Positions 7,602-17,882 are shown, numbered from the stretch's first letter. The stretch is DNA of 37,023 bases from an uncultured Clostridia bacterium (GCA_934476675.1 CAKSOE010000032.1:1-37023); one strand, 5' to 3'. Translations and numbers: made by a program. Notes: generated from the sequence alone by a model not told the origin.

Positions 7602-10600
7602 TTAGATAAAGCTATTCTTTATCATACGGTAAATCATCATTGCCGCTTCTGCTCTTGAAGCCGGCTCTAAGGGTGCAAACTCACTGTCTGATTTTCCGCT
7701 TATAATTCCGTATTCCTTTAAGGTATATACTGCATCCTTGGCATAATCGGAAATTTTACCATCATCCCCAAACTGAGTATACTTTTTCTCAGGCAGGAAT
7801 TTTGCCGCGCGGTAAAGCATTACAGCCAAATCCTGGCGGGTTACATTCCGACCGATACCGAATTCTGTATCGCTTACTCCATTTATTATACCGTTCTTAA
7901 CTGCCGACGCAATGTATTTTTCATACCATGCTCCCGATAAAACATCAGAAAAGGCAGTTGTTCCGGATTCGTCCGCAAGCTTTAACGCCAGCGAAAGCAG
8001 CTTTACAAATTCCTCACGGGTTATTTCGCGTCCCGGCTCAAAATCACCGTTTTCATTTCCGCTTATGATATTGTTTTTTGCAAGATATTCCACTGCATCA
8101 TACGCCCAATATGATGAATCTACATCATTAAAGGTTTGCGTATTTTGTATCGGAGTATCTTTAACGGTCGAAATTATCGCCGGAATACCTCCGCCGACAT
8201 TACCCTTGGTATTTGTTTTTGAAGAACCGCTACCGCTGTTTCCGCCTCCGCCGCCTCCGGAATTATTTGCGGCTTTAAGCACCGTAACGCTTACTTTATC
8301 CGATGCGGAGGCTTCATTTTTAATTGCCGTTATTGTTATTTCGGAGGTATTATCATAGCTGCCGCGTGAAATAGTTCCGGCATTTGTTATTGCGGCAGGA
8401 TTCGAGCTCTTATAGCTTAATACAGAACCGTATTTTCCTTTAACCGGGAATACGATATTTTCCTTTAATGCGCTTAACAGATAATTGGATTTGAGGTATT
8501 CAATCGCATACTGTACATCGCGCTGTGCCGATTCTTCGTCTGTCAATTCTTCAACCCCGTTGCCGCCTATGGTAATGGTATATACTTTTTTGTAAACCGT
8601 TGAACCGTCATCAAAGCTTACCGTCCATTCAACGGTTTGATCCTCGTCCTTACGCTTTATTACTCCATTGTCAGAAAGTACATTTTTATCGCTGCTCTGC
8701 GATGTAATCGTTATTCCCTTGTATTCTATTTTCGGTATAACAAGATTTTTTAACAGCATATTTATGTTATTATTCTTTAACAGTTCACGTTCATAAAGAG
8801 TCGCTGCCGCAAGCTGTTCGTCCGTGTATACGATGCGTTTTTTGTAATAAAAATCATCAAAGTATACTATGGTACCTTCTTCATTTGAAGTATTCTTCCA
8901 TTGTGACAGCCTGTAACCGTATACCTCCGTGGAGCGATCCTTATAATAGTTAAACGGTATTCCCTGTGTACTGTCATATAATTCACCGTTAAGATATACG
9001 TTGCCGTATTCGGTTATACATTTATCGTTAATAAATACATGGTATCTTGCAAGAGCCGTATTAAGTTCAACCCTTATGTCAAACCATTCTCCTTTCGGAT
9101 ATGAACCATCATTAAAGGTGTATATTGAACCGTTTTCCGGATATTGCGATGCAAGCGTTATAATGCCTGTCGGAACCAGGTTTATTACCGCCAGAGTACC
9201 TGCGTTTCCCGTAACTTCGACACAAAGCTTACTGTTGTCGCCCTCAACATAACAGCGCATACCCGCTATTATTTCTCCCGGCAGAGTGTTTTTATAAGTA
9301 TATTCCAAATAGCCGCTGCCATTATTGCTGCCGATACCCATTTTTATGACTGTATTGTTTTCATCTGTCGGATCATTCTCTGCGGTGTACGTAATATCAT
9401 CACGACTCGGAAGCTTCCATGTACCCACAGATGATACGAAATCATTTCCTCCGACAGCCCAGCCGTTACAGTTTTCCGACCATATATCTTCTTCCATTTC
9501 CAGATAATTCTTTTCGGGAATTTTTATTTCAAAGCTTTTTGTAATCGTTTCGCCGCCGCAGATAATTTTAGCGGTAAGAATAGCCGTAACCTTACCTGCT
9601 CCGTATTCCGGACGCGTAACAATCGCCGTATCTCCTGCTATTTGAAGATAATCCGAATTTGATGTCCATTCTATTGTACTGTCGTAATACCAGTTTTTAG
9701 GCAGCGTAAGGTTTAATTTTACACTTTCTATATCCTCACTGCTCAGCTTGTCAAAGGTAAGACCTGATTTTATCCTGTCGTAAAGCTCTTCATTGTTTTC
9801 AAACGGCTTAACCGTTATTGTAAACACCTTAGGCTCTGAGGTATAATAGTTTCTTTTGAGAACCGCACTTAAATTAACAGTTACAGCTGATGACGAGGGC
9901 AGCGGATTAAACACTTCGCCGTTTGACGCGATAACATCTTTGTTATCCGATGACCACTCTACGCATATTTCATTGTCCAAACTGTTCATGAGTGTAAGAT
10001 TTTGTGTTACATTATCTATATCCTCACTGCTTATATCTGAAAATGCAAGCTTAGAATATGCGTTGTCTACTATTTCCTTATCCGACTCCTGTTTAAGTAC
10101 CCTTACGGGATAAGTCAGTGTACGTGTTTCCGTGCCGTTTACTGCCTTAAGGGTTAGTGTAACATCACAATCTCCCGCCTCAAAAACCGGACGTATTACC
10201 TCTGCACGGTATTTATCCGAAAGTGTTCTGATCTTTATTCTCGACGTATCTGACGATACCCACGAGAATGCCGTGCCGTAATCCTCGCCGCTCATAGGCA
10301 AATAGAAATCGCCGGCAGCTTCTGCATTGACATTAAACTTCGCAATATCATTGTCAACCATTGCGGTATCATTTAACAAAACGGTAAATACAAAGGCTTT
10401 TTCATCTTCATATCCGTTATAATTAAATTTTGCGGTAAGAGTAACACTTTTTGTTTCGTCGGCACGGGTTGTTCTTCCCCCGCTGCTTATTACATTTTCG
10501 TCACTTGTAGTCCAAGTAATCACTGTGCCGTTTTCATGCGCTGAGGGCAGTGTCAGGCTCTTTTTGATTTTATCCGCACTTTCTGTTGTAAGCGTTTTAT

Positions 10601-11888
10601 AGGTCACGCTTTCCATTGCTTCTTTCAGCTTATCAAACGGATTTTCCTCTTTTAAAACCGTAATTTGATATGATATATCATACACAGCTTCATTAAGTGT
10701 AAGATGCGCCGCAATTGTTACCCTTGCATCCTCCTCGTTATATTTCGGACGCATTACCTTTCCGGCGGAAGATACCGCCGTTTCATTATCGCTGCTCCAT
10801 GATACGGATATGCCGTCCGGAGCGTCTGTCGGAAGTGTCAAATCCTTTGTAATCGCATCTGCCCCCTCTGTACTGAGTTTTGCAAAATCAAGAGCAAAGT
10901 CCGCATATTCCTTTAAAATTTCATCATCACTTGCAAATGCACGCTTTAATACGTTAATCTCAAACTGCTTATTTATCCATAATCCTTCTGCCATAGTGAT
11001 TTTGGCATTTAAAACAGCTTTTTGATTAAAGCTTCTGCGAGTTACCGCGCCTTCGCTTGTAAGTGCTTCTTCGTTGTCGCTCGTCCATTCAACGGGATAT
11101 TGCCCCTCGCTGCCGATTGTCTGCGGCAGTGTAAGGTTTTCCGTTACCTCGCCGATTTTTTCACTGCTTAACTGATCGAACGTGAGAGTATCGGCAATAG
11201 CCTTCATATCACTTGTATAATCCTCTGTTATTGTAAAATCATCAACAAAGCTCTGACCGTACCACCCATTAATATCAAATACGCCAAAATCGTATGTGGA
11301 GAATCCAGTTCCGGCATCATACAAATCCTTGTTGCTCATATCAATTGTTCCGATACTTGCTCCGTTAATGAACAGCTCTGCTTTCCATTCCGCTACATTG
11401 GTTTTAACTTCCAGCTCATTCCATTGCCCCGGCGTATATGCATTGGGATTGTTTATTATATTACCGTTTCGGCAGAAGAACTCAAAAAATATCTTATCAT
11501 CTGCATTTCTTGCTGCAAATCTGAATGCGGCAGCAGTTTCCCCTGCCTTGGGAAGTTGATAAAATCTGAATTTTATACTTATATCATTTCGTATATCTGT
11601 ACGATACTGCTTGGCAATATGAATACCATCCTGCCAGCTTTTTGCAGCATTGGTAATTTCAAAAACTTTATTGCCGTCAAGCACCGGATCCTCTGACACC
11701 TGAAATATTTTATTATTGGCGCTTGATGATCTTTCCCATTTCATTGGTATCATTCCTACTGTTTCGTCCTCAAAATCATCTGAAAACAATACTTTTGTTG
11801 TCGCATCCTCATACCTCGCATTTTGTGCAAAGACGGTATACGGCAGCATAAGACAAATAATCAGTAAAACCGAAATATATCTTTTCAT
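7602..11888 (-). CDS. SLH-anchored surface protein with eight Ig-like repeats and two LamG-like domains
   Basis: A 1428-aa secreted protein. A signal peptide (MKRYISVLLIICLMLPYTVFA) is followed by a concanavalin/LamG-like domain (about 33-225), then six bacterial Ig-like repeats. Each carries a xLTLP...WxSxN...G pattern and ends in a TVLK-like strand, of the 'atrophied Ig' kind seen on glycan-active surface proteins. A second LamG-like domain and two more Ig repeats follow, then a glycine-rich linker (about 1208-1234) and three SLH domains (about 1252-1428) that would bind cell-wall secondary polymer. No catalytic domain is recognised; the LamG-like modules may bind glycan. It is third in the PL2-SLH-SLH operon (12 bp after the previous gene) and has AGGAGG 6 nt before the start. 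The role is inferred as display or substrate binding at the cell surface. Confidence 0.85.
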   Translation of the reverse strand: MKRYISVLLIICLMLPYTVFAQNARYEDATTKVLFSDDFEDETVGMIPMKWERSSSANNKIFQVSEDPVLDGNKVFEITNAAKSWQDGIHIAKQYRTDIRNDISIKFRFYQLPKAGETAAAFRFAARNADDKIFFEFFCRNGNIINNPNAYTPGQWNELEVKTNVAEWKAELFINGASIGTIDMSNKDLYDAGTGFSTYDFGVFDINGWYGQSFVDDFTITEDYTSDMKAIADTLTFDQLSSEKIGEVTENLTLPQTIGSEGQYPVEWTSDNEEALTSEGAVTRRSFNQKAVLNAKITMAEGLWINKQFEINVLKRAFASDDEILKEYADFALDFAKLSTEGADAITKDLTLPTDAPDGISVSWSSDNETAVSSAGKVMRPKYNEEDARVTIAAHLTLNEAVYDISYQITVLKEENPFDKLKEAMESVTYKTLTTESADKIKKSLTLPSAHENGTVITWTTSDENVISSGGRTTRADETKSVTLTAKFNYNGYEDEKAFVFTVLLNDTAMVDNDIAKFNVNAEAAGDFYLPMSGEDYGTAFSWVSSDTSRIKIRTLSDKYRAEVIRPVFEAGDCDVTLTLKAVNGTETRTLTYPVRVLKQESDKEIVDNAYSKLAFSDISSEDIDNVTQNLTLMNSLDNEICVEWSSDNKDVIASNGEVFNPLPSSSAVTVNLSAVLKRNYYTSEPKVFTITVKPFENNEELYDRIKSGLTFDKLSSEDIESVKLNLTLPKNWYYDSTIEWTSNSDYLQIAGDTAIVTRPEYGAGKVTAILTAKIICGGETITKSFEIKIPEKNYLEMEEDIWSENCNGWAVGGNDFVSSVGTWKLPSRDDITYTAENDPTDENNTVIKMGIGSNNGSGYLEYTYKNTLPGEIIAGMRCYVEGDNSKLCVEVTGNAGTLAVINLVPTGIITLASQYPENGSIYTFNDGSYPKGEWFDIRVELNTALARYHVFINDKCITEYGNVYLNGELYDSTQGIPFNYYKDRSTEVYGYRLSQWKNTSNEEGTIVYFDDFYYKKRIVYTDEQLAAATLYERELLKNNNINMLLKNLVIPKIEYKGITITSQSSDKNVLSDNGVIKRKDEDQTVEWTVSFDDGSTVYKKVYTITIGGNGVEELTDEESAQRDVQYAIEYLKSNYLLSALKENIVFPVKGKYGSVLSYKSSNPAAITNAGTISRGSYDNTSEITITAIKNEASASDKVSVTVLKAANNSGGGGGGNSGSGSSKTNTKGNVGGGIPAIISTVKDTPIQNTQTFNDVDSSYWAYDAVEYLAKNNIISGNENGDFEPGREITREEFVKLLSLALKLADESGTTAFSDVLSGAWYEKYIASAVKNGIINGVSDTEFGIGRNVTRQDLAVMLYRAAKFLPEKKYTQFGDDGKISDYAKDAVYTLKEYGIISGKSDSEFAPLEPASRAEAAMMIYRMIKNSFI

Positions 11889-11900
11889 TTCTGTCCTCCT

Positions 11901-14543
11901 TTATTCCACAACAATAACTTCCCTAAGGCTGTTGTATCTTGTATGCACAAAGACCTTGTCGCCCTCGCATATTTCACTTGAATCTATCTTTTCAAACCCA
12001 TCGCCGGAAGTATATTTGTAAAAATCAGCTCCGCCGTTCATTTCATAAACAGGATTGAGGAATGAATCTGTTCTAAAAAACGGATAATCAAGCCTTGTAA
12101 CCGTGCCGTATGCAACTTTAATTTTTGCATTGGAGACCTGCGATGTGTAGTAGTTCCAATAAGAGAAATTCTCCTGATCCTTTTCATTTGCATCAAAAAG
12201 CACGTTATACAAGATAATTGCAAGCGTTTCATCTGAGGTTTTTGCATACCTTCTCAATTCGGTGGTTGTTTCGTACTGGATAACCGTTCCTTTCTTTATT
12301 TCTCTTGCAACCTTGGAGTAATCCATATCATGCGAAACAAGCTGCTGCACTTTCTGACCGTCCTCATAGCCCTCTATAACCATGTACTGTTCATCATCAT
12401 CTTCATTATAGATTTCCTGAACATCCGTTACCAGCATAACAGGAGAATTGGCATATTTAATGTACGGTCTGTTGTATGATGTTACCGCCGCACAATATAC
12501 AATCAGATTAACATAACCGTTTTCGTCTATATCGTAGCACTCGGACGCATATGATTTGTTATTTGCAAAATAATCACTCGGTCTGCCGGCAGAAATTCGT
12601 TCGGGATACATACCCATAGATGGGATATGAATTACCGTTGTGTTATCATCATAATAATACTGATTATTTATTATGTGATATGCAAACGGATTGTTTGTAC
12701 GATCCTTGTCCTTTGAGAAGTATTTTGAATTTTTCTTATTATCCAACAGATACAGTTCTGTGATATATCCGTTTTCATCCGTTTTATATTTAACAAGCTG
12801 TGCCGTTGTATTGTCACCGCTGCCGAGTTCATTTAAAATTTCCTGCTGCTTCATACGTGCAACACTGTATTTACCGTTTACAACACGTCCGAAAAGCGTA
12901 CTTTTCTTGGGCACTGTCTGCAAGGTTTCCCACTCATTTTTTACGGTGATTATTGTGAGATAAAGAGGGTTTTCACTGTCGTAATCTTCATACATCGCCT
13001 TTGTAAGGTAACCGTATGACATTTTTCTTAATGATTCCTCATTCATCTGTACATTTGCTATTTCGTTAAATGCGTTCAAGTACCATGTTACGCTGTCACC
13101 CACGGCAAATTCCTCTGCACTTGCATAGCCTGCGGAAAGCGCTTTCAAATATCCCGGAGTGCAGCAGTAACCTTTTTCCGAATCACTGTCGATTGAGTAG
13201 TAAGTTTTTTCGTTTTCGATATATGATGATGTAACCTTTCCCGATAAGGTTTTGTCCGAAATGAGAATTTCTATCTTATTTCCGCCCAAGCTTACCGCCG
13301 TACAGATTACGTCTCCTGTCTTTATATCTTCAAACTCTGTCTGCTTACCGTCTTTGTATACCGTAATTTCATCATTATCCTTATATGTAAAGTTGTTTCC
13401 GAACACATCATAGACGGTTTCGCTTTTAATACTCTGCACAACATACGTTGTGTAGTTTTTTACAAAAACGGTTTCATATTCACCGTTTCCGTCAGCGTCA
13501 ATAAGTGTTACGTAACCACATTCCGGGCAAAGCTTATCATCGGTTAATTCCGCAGAGGTTTGTATTTTTGCGCCATTGTATATAAGTGACAAATCCTTAG
13601 CAAGACGCAGTTCTTTTTGCTTGTCACCCGACCAGTATTTGAGTATGCTTGTAGTGGTTTCGCTGTCTATGTCCTCTGCCTGTATAGTAATTGTATCATT
13701 TTTTGATTTTGGTACGACAAGAAGTACTGTCGCGTCATCATCATTATAGGCTTTTATGTAGATATACGACTCCATACCCGCATACGCATTTTCCGGTATA
13801 AGTGTGGTATTATATCTCGTATTTGAGATAACAAGCTGATCTTTATTAAGTTGCATATCGCTTCCATCTATACTGTAACCATATACTGCCGTTACTTTAT
13901 CGGTTATCTTTTTGATATTCATACATTCCAAAATTGTCTGGTCACTTTTTCCGTATGTAGGATACTGTGTTGAAACATCTTTTGTAATAAACTCCGTTTC
14001 AAGACTGTTTACTATCATTTTGGCAACATCGGCACGCGTTGCCTTACTTTCATAGCCGCCTATGCCTTTGAGCATATCAATCTGTCCTGCTGTCGTAAGA
14101 TAGCCCGTCGGATAGCCGCCGTTATTCTCGGCTTGTTGTCCGTAACCCAATGCGCAAACGAGTATTTTTGCCGCGTCGGTTATCGTAATGTTATCGTTCG
14201 GACCGAAAACGCTTTCGTCATAACCGTTTATGATACCAAGCTCCTTTGCCAGCCGGACATACCCCGAACCCCAGCTTTCACCCGAAACATCAGTAAAGCT
14301 TTCGCCGCCGCTGTATGACTTTGCCAATTCCTCCAAGCCCAGACAACGGATAATAACCGCCGCATATTCCATTCTCGTAATGTTTGCTTCTTCATGCAGA
14401 CTGCCGTCATCATAGCCGTTGAAAACTTCAAGTCTGTTGAGCATTGTTATATCATTTATACCTGTGCTTTGCGCCGACACCGCAGCTGCGCCGATTATAA
14501 ACGCTGCCGCAAGTCCGGCAAATATTCCGATTAATTTCTTCAT
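11901..14543 (-). CDS. SLH-domain surface protein of unknown function
   Basis: An 880-aa protein with an N-terminal signal peptide (MKKLIGIFAGLAAAFIIGAA) followed by three SLH domains within about residues 27-200; visible signatures are FNGYDDGSLHEEANITRMEY, FTDVSGESWGSGYVRLAKEL and KATRADVAKMIV. The remaining roughly 680 residues match nothing I recognise. They are rich in Asp, Asn, Tyr and Lys, look beta-rich, and contain short pieces such as CPECGYVTLIDADGNGEYE (a possible calcium loop) and DENGYITELYLLDN, which recur as DxNGY motifs. It lies 10 bp downstream of the PL2 gene and 12 bp upstream of the Ig/SLH gene, with AAGGAG before the ATG. SLH domains at the N-terminus here and at the C-terminus in the next protein would present the two in opposite orientations on the wall. 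Confidence 0.8.
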   Translation of the reverse strand: MKKLIGIFAGLAAAFIIGAAAVSAQSTGINDITMLNRLEVFNGYDDGSLHEEANITRMEYAAVIIRCLGLEELAKSYSGGESFTDVSGESWGSGYVRLAKELGIINGYDESVFGPNDNITITDAAKILVCALGYGQQAENNGGYPTGYLTTAGQIDMLKGIGGYESKATRADVAKMIVNSLETEFITKDVSTQYPTYGKSDQTILECMNIKKITDKVTAVYGYSIDGSDMQLNKDQLVISNTRYNTTLIPENAYAGMESYIYIKAYNDDDATVLLVVPKSKNDTITIQAEDIDSETTTSILKYWSGDKQKELRLAKDLSLIYNGAKIQTSAELTDDKLCPECGYVTLIDADGNGEYETVFVKNYTTYVVQSIKSETVYDVFGNNFTYKDNDEITVYKDGKQTEFEDIKTGDVICTAVSLGGNKIEILISDKTLSGKVTSSYIENEKTYYSIDSDSEKGYCCTPGYLKALSAGYASAEEFAVGDSVTWYLNAFNEIANVQMNEESLRKMSYGYLTKAMYEDYDSENPLYLTIITVKNEWETLQTVPKKSTLFGRVVNGKYSVARMKQQEILNELGSGDNTTAQLVKYKTDENGYITELYLLDNKKNSKYFSKDKDRTNNPFAYHIINNQYYYDDNTTVIHIPSMGMYPERISAGRPSDYFANNKSYASECYDIDENGYVNLIVYCAAVTSYNRPYIKYANSPVMLVTDVQEIYNEDDDEQYMVIEGYEDGQKVQQLVSHDMDYSKVAREIKKGTVIQYETTTELRRYAKTSDETLAIILYNVLFDANEKDQENFSYWNYYTSQVSNAKIKVAYGTVTRLDYPFFRTDSFLNPVYEMNGGADFYKYTSGDGFEKIDSSEICEGDKVFVHTRYNSLREVIVVE

Positions 14544-14553
14544 ATACCTCTCC

Positions 14554-17500
14554 TTAATCCACTATTACGTTTAGCGTTGCCTTCGCAGTATTGTTACTGC
14601 TTGTAACGGTTATCTGTGCAGTTCCCTTTTTGCGTGCGATAAGTCTGTTTTTGCTATAATCCATAAAAACGCAATCCGGCGCCGTGCTGTTATATATGAG
14701 CGAATTATCTGCATCTGTGGGAAGTACCGTTACTTCAAGGAATTTTTCTTCACCGACGGACATATGAATTTCGCTCTCCGGCAAAATTATTTTTCTTGCG
14801 TCAACACCTTCAATTCCAACACCGAACCATCGGTCGATGCTCTTATTGCCCGTGGTACTAATTCCCTGTTCCATGTCGTCCCATGCAGCGTCCGAGAAAT
14901 ACGCATCAAACGGAATGTAACTCGGAAGATCATCGGCTTCACCGCAGATTGTTGCTTCAAGCATAGCAAGCGCATAGTGCATTCTCTCCGATTTCCAGCC
15001 GCCCAGCGGTATAAATCTGTCATCGGAATTCAGCCAAAACAAACCGTCCACCATACAGTTATTTATAAAGTTGTCCGCAATACGCCGTGCCACGTCAAGA
15101 TATTCTGTAATACCCGTTGCGCGGTAAAGATACGTCATTACCATGCAGAAATATCCGTCTGTGAGCGTAGTATCCATATTAAGCTGCATATTGTCGCCCG
15201 GATATTTTTCACCCAAATCGCCTAAACCTTCCGCCTTAAAATAGTTTCTTATAAGCGAGTATATTTTTGACCTGTATTCCTCCAAATCACTGCGATCCTT
15301 ACTGTCAAGATATGTCTGTGCATAAGAAAGCAATGTTATGGCAGAAACGTTATCGGTACCGTATACTTCTCCTATTGCGCTTTCTCCGCCGTAGTATCCG
15401 CATTTTTTAACAACAAAACCATCCATGGTTTTACCATTTGACAAAAGTCTGCCGGATAATTTGTTTGTATCGGGGTGATATGCCTGATCGACAAACATAC
15501 CCTGTTTTTTAACCGCGTGCTCCAATATTCGGCTTCCGTTCTCGCTTTCCAATCCGAAATTTTTTGCCAGTGAAAGATCGTGAAGAATTGTTATTGTATA
15601 GTCGTCTATATGAGATAAAAACGGCTCTCTTACCATCCATCTTTCGTCCTCCGTTAAATACCCCTGATCAATCAGATCATCGGCAAACTGGTTATAAAAG
15701 CGGTCACCGTAATCTGTATATGTAAGTCTTTCGGCATAATTCTGAGGTTTCCACCAATCCTCCGGCAATATGCGTGACGCTACATTAAATGAAGAACTCG
15801 ACTGATAACCTCCGACAAGCGTTTCCGGATTTTCCACACGCCAGTAGCAGTCAAGTATGTTTTTTGCCCATGTGAGTGCTCCCTGATCACCTCTGTACTT
15901 ATATAAATCACCAAGCAAGTCTATGAAATCCGATCCGGCGGCTCTGAAAGAAATATTCTGGCTGTTAATATATGAATTCGGGCCGAAAGTATCGGACTGA
16001 ACTGTGTTTTTCCACGTTTTCCAACCGTCCCAGTTGCTTGTGTCGGTTTCTTTCATATATGTACCATGACGGTTAAACATAAGCGCTTTCCAGTCTACCA
16101 TATGCGAACAGAGAATATCTTTTATTATATTTTCCGCTCTGTCGGGATCAAGGTCAAAAAACGGTTTAATATATACCGAATTGTTTTTCAGCTCGTGGTA
16201 AGTAGCATTATCTACCAAATATCCCTTACCCTCTTTTAAATCAACAGCAGCATGACCTCCCCAATACAGCAGTCCCGATTCTTCATCTATATAATGGTCG
16301 AGATAGTACTGATACGTATCGGTAATTTCCTTTTTATACTGTTCATCACCTGTGAGATTATATATTGCTTCAAGTGTTCTGAACCAGCCGCCCTTGCAGG
16401 CAAGATTGGAGGTAACCGCAATTCCCGCTTTTGTTCCCGAACGCCATTCGCCCGGGGCCTGTGCGGTAACGTCCCATACGTCTGCAATGAGCGGAGTATC
16501 ATGATACGGGTCTCTGCCTATTTCACGCACACGGTCAACATAGCCTATAAGCGCTTCAAATCTTGCGGTGTCATTTGCATAGGTTTCCGAGTCAAGCATG
16601 GTAAGAGTCTTTTGTGCTTTGACACTCGGATTTGAGTCGGACGTTGCGGTAAGAGTTATATGCTTATCCTTTGGCAGTTCTCCCGTTACGGTTATTCTGC
16701 CGGTCTTGCTGTCCAGTTTAACAGCTTCGGGAACATCACCCGAAAGCGTAAATGTGCATTGCTCATTATCCATCACATCACCGTATTGGTCATAGAAAGT
16801 AACCTTATAGGGATATTCCGATATGCTGCTTGCCAGCTTTGCGTCACCTTTCAGTGTCATTTTGCTTACACTGCTTGCATATTCGGTTACAGTCAAGTCC
16901 TTTGAAACACTGACTCCGCCGGACTGTGCCGTAAGGGTAAAGTTCTTTCCCGCTGCTTCTTTTGAAACCGTCAGATAGGCGGTATCCTCCCCCTGCTTCA
17001 ACGTTATGCCCTCATTTTGCGGAAGAAGTATAAATGATACTGCATTTTTCATGGCGACGCCGTTTTGGTCGTAAGCCACAGCGGTATATGTATACTGCGC
17101 GTCTTTCTTTTCTGACACGTTAAGATTTGTTTCACCGTCAAAGGTTATTTTATCCGTGCGCTGTTGGGGAACTATTTTAAAGTTGTCTATATAAATTCCC
17201 GGCGAGTATTTTGTGCTGACATAAAACGTATCCGCCGGTTTATCTGATTGGAGCAGCTTCTGTTCCTCGGCTTTCAGCTCTCCGTCCACATAGACGCTTG
17301 CAAAACCATTTATGTAATCCATATCTACACTTATATGGTAATATCTGTTTACGGCATATTCCTTAACAAGAACAATCTCCATAGAAGAGCTTTCTTTTTT
17401 CATAACAATATTTCCGTTTTTTGTTTCAAGACGCACTAAATCGCTGCCGTTCTTTGACAGCCCGAACAGACACACACCGTCCACCCGTTTATCTTTTTGC

Positions 17501-17799
17501 TTGAAATCAAGACTTATATTCAGCTTTATTTTGTCACTATAATCCAGCGTATGCTGTGCAAATGCAGTTACGCCGTCCGTGTATGGAGCAACATACATAC
17601 AGTGATTGCCGTCTTTTTCTTTATAAGCGCTTACCGAACCGCCTATGCTTCCGGCAAATATTCCGAGCCCGTTTCCACCCTCAAAATCCTCTGTCTGTAC
17701 ACCTGCCGCTGCGGTATCAGCCAAAACGGTTATACAGCTGTTTGATGAAATCAGAGCCGCTGCTATCAAAAAAACAAGCACTTTTTTGCCAAATTTCAT
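14554..17799 (-). CDS. Secreted multidomain PL2-type pectate lyase
   Basis: 1081 aa. Signal peptide (1-28), LamG-like domain (about 35-212), two Ig-like domains (about 214-402), an alpha-barrel catalytic domain (about 408-975) and a C-terminal BIG2-like domain (about 1000-1081). The catalytic assignment rests on residues and spacing. His516 (YWGGHAAVDL), Glu536 (YHELKNN) and Arg577-His578 (MFNRHGTY) match, within one residue, the spacing of the metal ligands His109, Glu130, His172 and catalytic Arg171 known for Yersinia PL2A. PL2 enzymes cleave polygalacturonate by beta-elimination, releasing unsaturated digalacturonate. Known PL2 enzymes are mostly intracellular or periplasmic and lack these accessory domains. 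It is first in an operon with two SLH proteins and has its own promoter. A different (alpha/alpha)-barrel lyase family is the main alternative. Confidence 0.72.
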   Translation of the reverse strand: MKFGKKVLVFLIAAALISSNSCITVLADTAAAGVQTEDFEGGNGLGIFAGSIGGSVSAYKEKDGNHCMYVAPYTDGVTAFAQHTLDYSDKIKLNISLDFKQKDKRVDGVCLFGLSKNGSDLVRLETKNGNIVMKKESSSMEIVLVKEYAVNRYYHISVDMDYINGFASVYVDGELKAEEQKLLQSDKPADTFYVSTKYSPGIYIDNFKIVPQQRTDKITFDGETNLNVSEKKDAQYTYTAVAYDQNGVAMKNAVSFILLPQNEGITLKQGEDTAYLTVSKEAAGKNFTLTAQSGGVSVSKDLTVTEYASSVSKMTLKGDAKLASSISEYPYKVTFYDQYGDVMDNEQCTFTLSGDVPEAVKLDSKTGRITVTGELPKDKHITLTATSDSNPSVKAQKTLTMLDSETYANDTARFEALIGYVDRVREIGRDPYHDTPLIADVWDVTAQAPGEWRSGTKAGIAVTSNLACKGGWFRTLEAIYNLTGDEQYKKEITDTYQYYLDHYIDEESGLLYWGGHAAVDLKEGKGYLVDNATYHELKNNSVYIKPFFDLDPDRAENIIKDILCSHMVDWKALMFNRHGTYMKETDTSNWDGWKTWKNTVQSDTFGPNSYINSQNISFRAAGSDFIDLLGDLYKYRGDQGALTWAKNILDCYWRVENPETLVGGYQSSSSFNVASRILPEDWWKPQNYAERLTYTDYGDRFYNQFADDLIDQGYLTEDERWMVREPFLSHIDDYTITILHDLSLAKNFGLESENGSRILEHAVKKQGMFVDQAYHPDTNKLSGRLLSNGKTMDGFVVKKCGYYGGESAIGEVYGTDNVSAITLLSYAQTYLDSKDRSDLEEYRSKIYSLIRNYFKAEGLGDLGEKYPGDNMQLNMDTTLTDGYFCMVMTYLYRATGITEYLDVARRIADNFINNCMVDGLFWLNSDDRFIPLGGWKSERMHYALAMLEATICGEADDLPSYIPFDAYFSDAAWDDMEQGISTTGNKSIDRWFGVGIEGVDARKIILPESEIHMSVGEEKFLEVTVLPTDADNSLIYNSTAPDCVFMDYSKNRLIARKKGTAQITVTSSNNTAKATLNVIVD

Positions 17800-17841
17800 A
17801 AAAATGTTTCTTCCTTTCCTGTTATTGATGCCTTAACGCCT

Positions 17842-17877
17842 GTGCGGAGCTTAAACTTTATGCTCCGCACTCGGCAT
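17842..17877 (-). other. Stem-loop at the predicted 5' end of the PL2 operon mRNA
   Basis: GTGCGGAGC (17842-17850) pairs perfectly with GCTCCGCAC (17862-17870) around an 11-nt loop. A further GGCAT/ATGCC pairing outside it brings the stem almost to the start predicted from the promoter at 17883-17911 (about 17876). There is no T run on the minus strand, so it is not a normal terminator. A stem at the extreme 5' end is a known way to protect mRNA from 5'-end decay in Bacillota; that role here is inferred. Confidence 0.5.
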
Positions 17878-17882
17878 TAATA

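Noticed and set aside
9700..11200. Recent DNA repeats from the Ig-like domains
   Set aside because: The repeats are visible only as protein patterns; the DNA copies are well diverged, so no repeat feature is reported.
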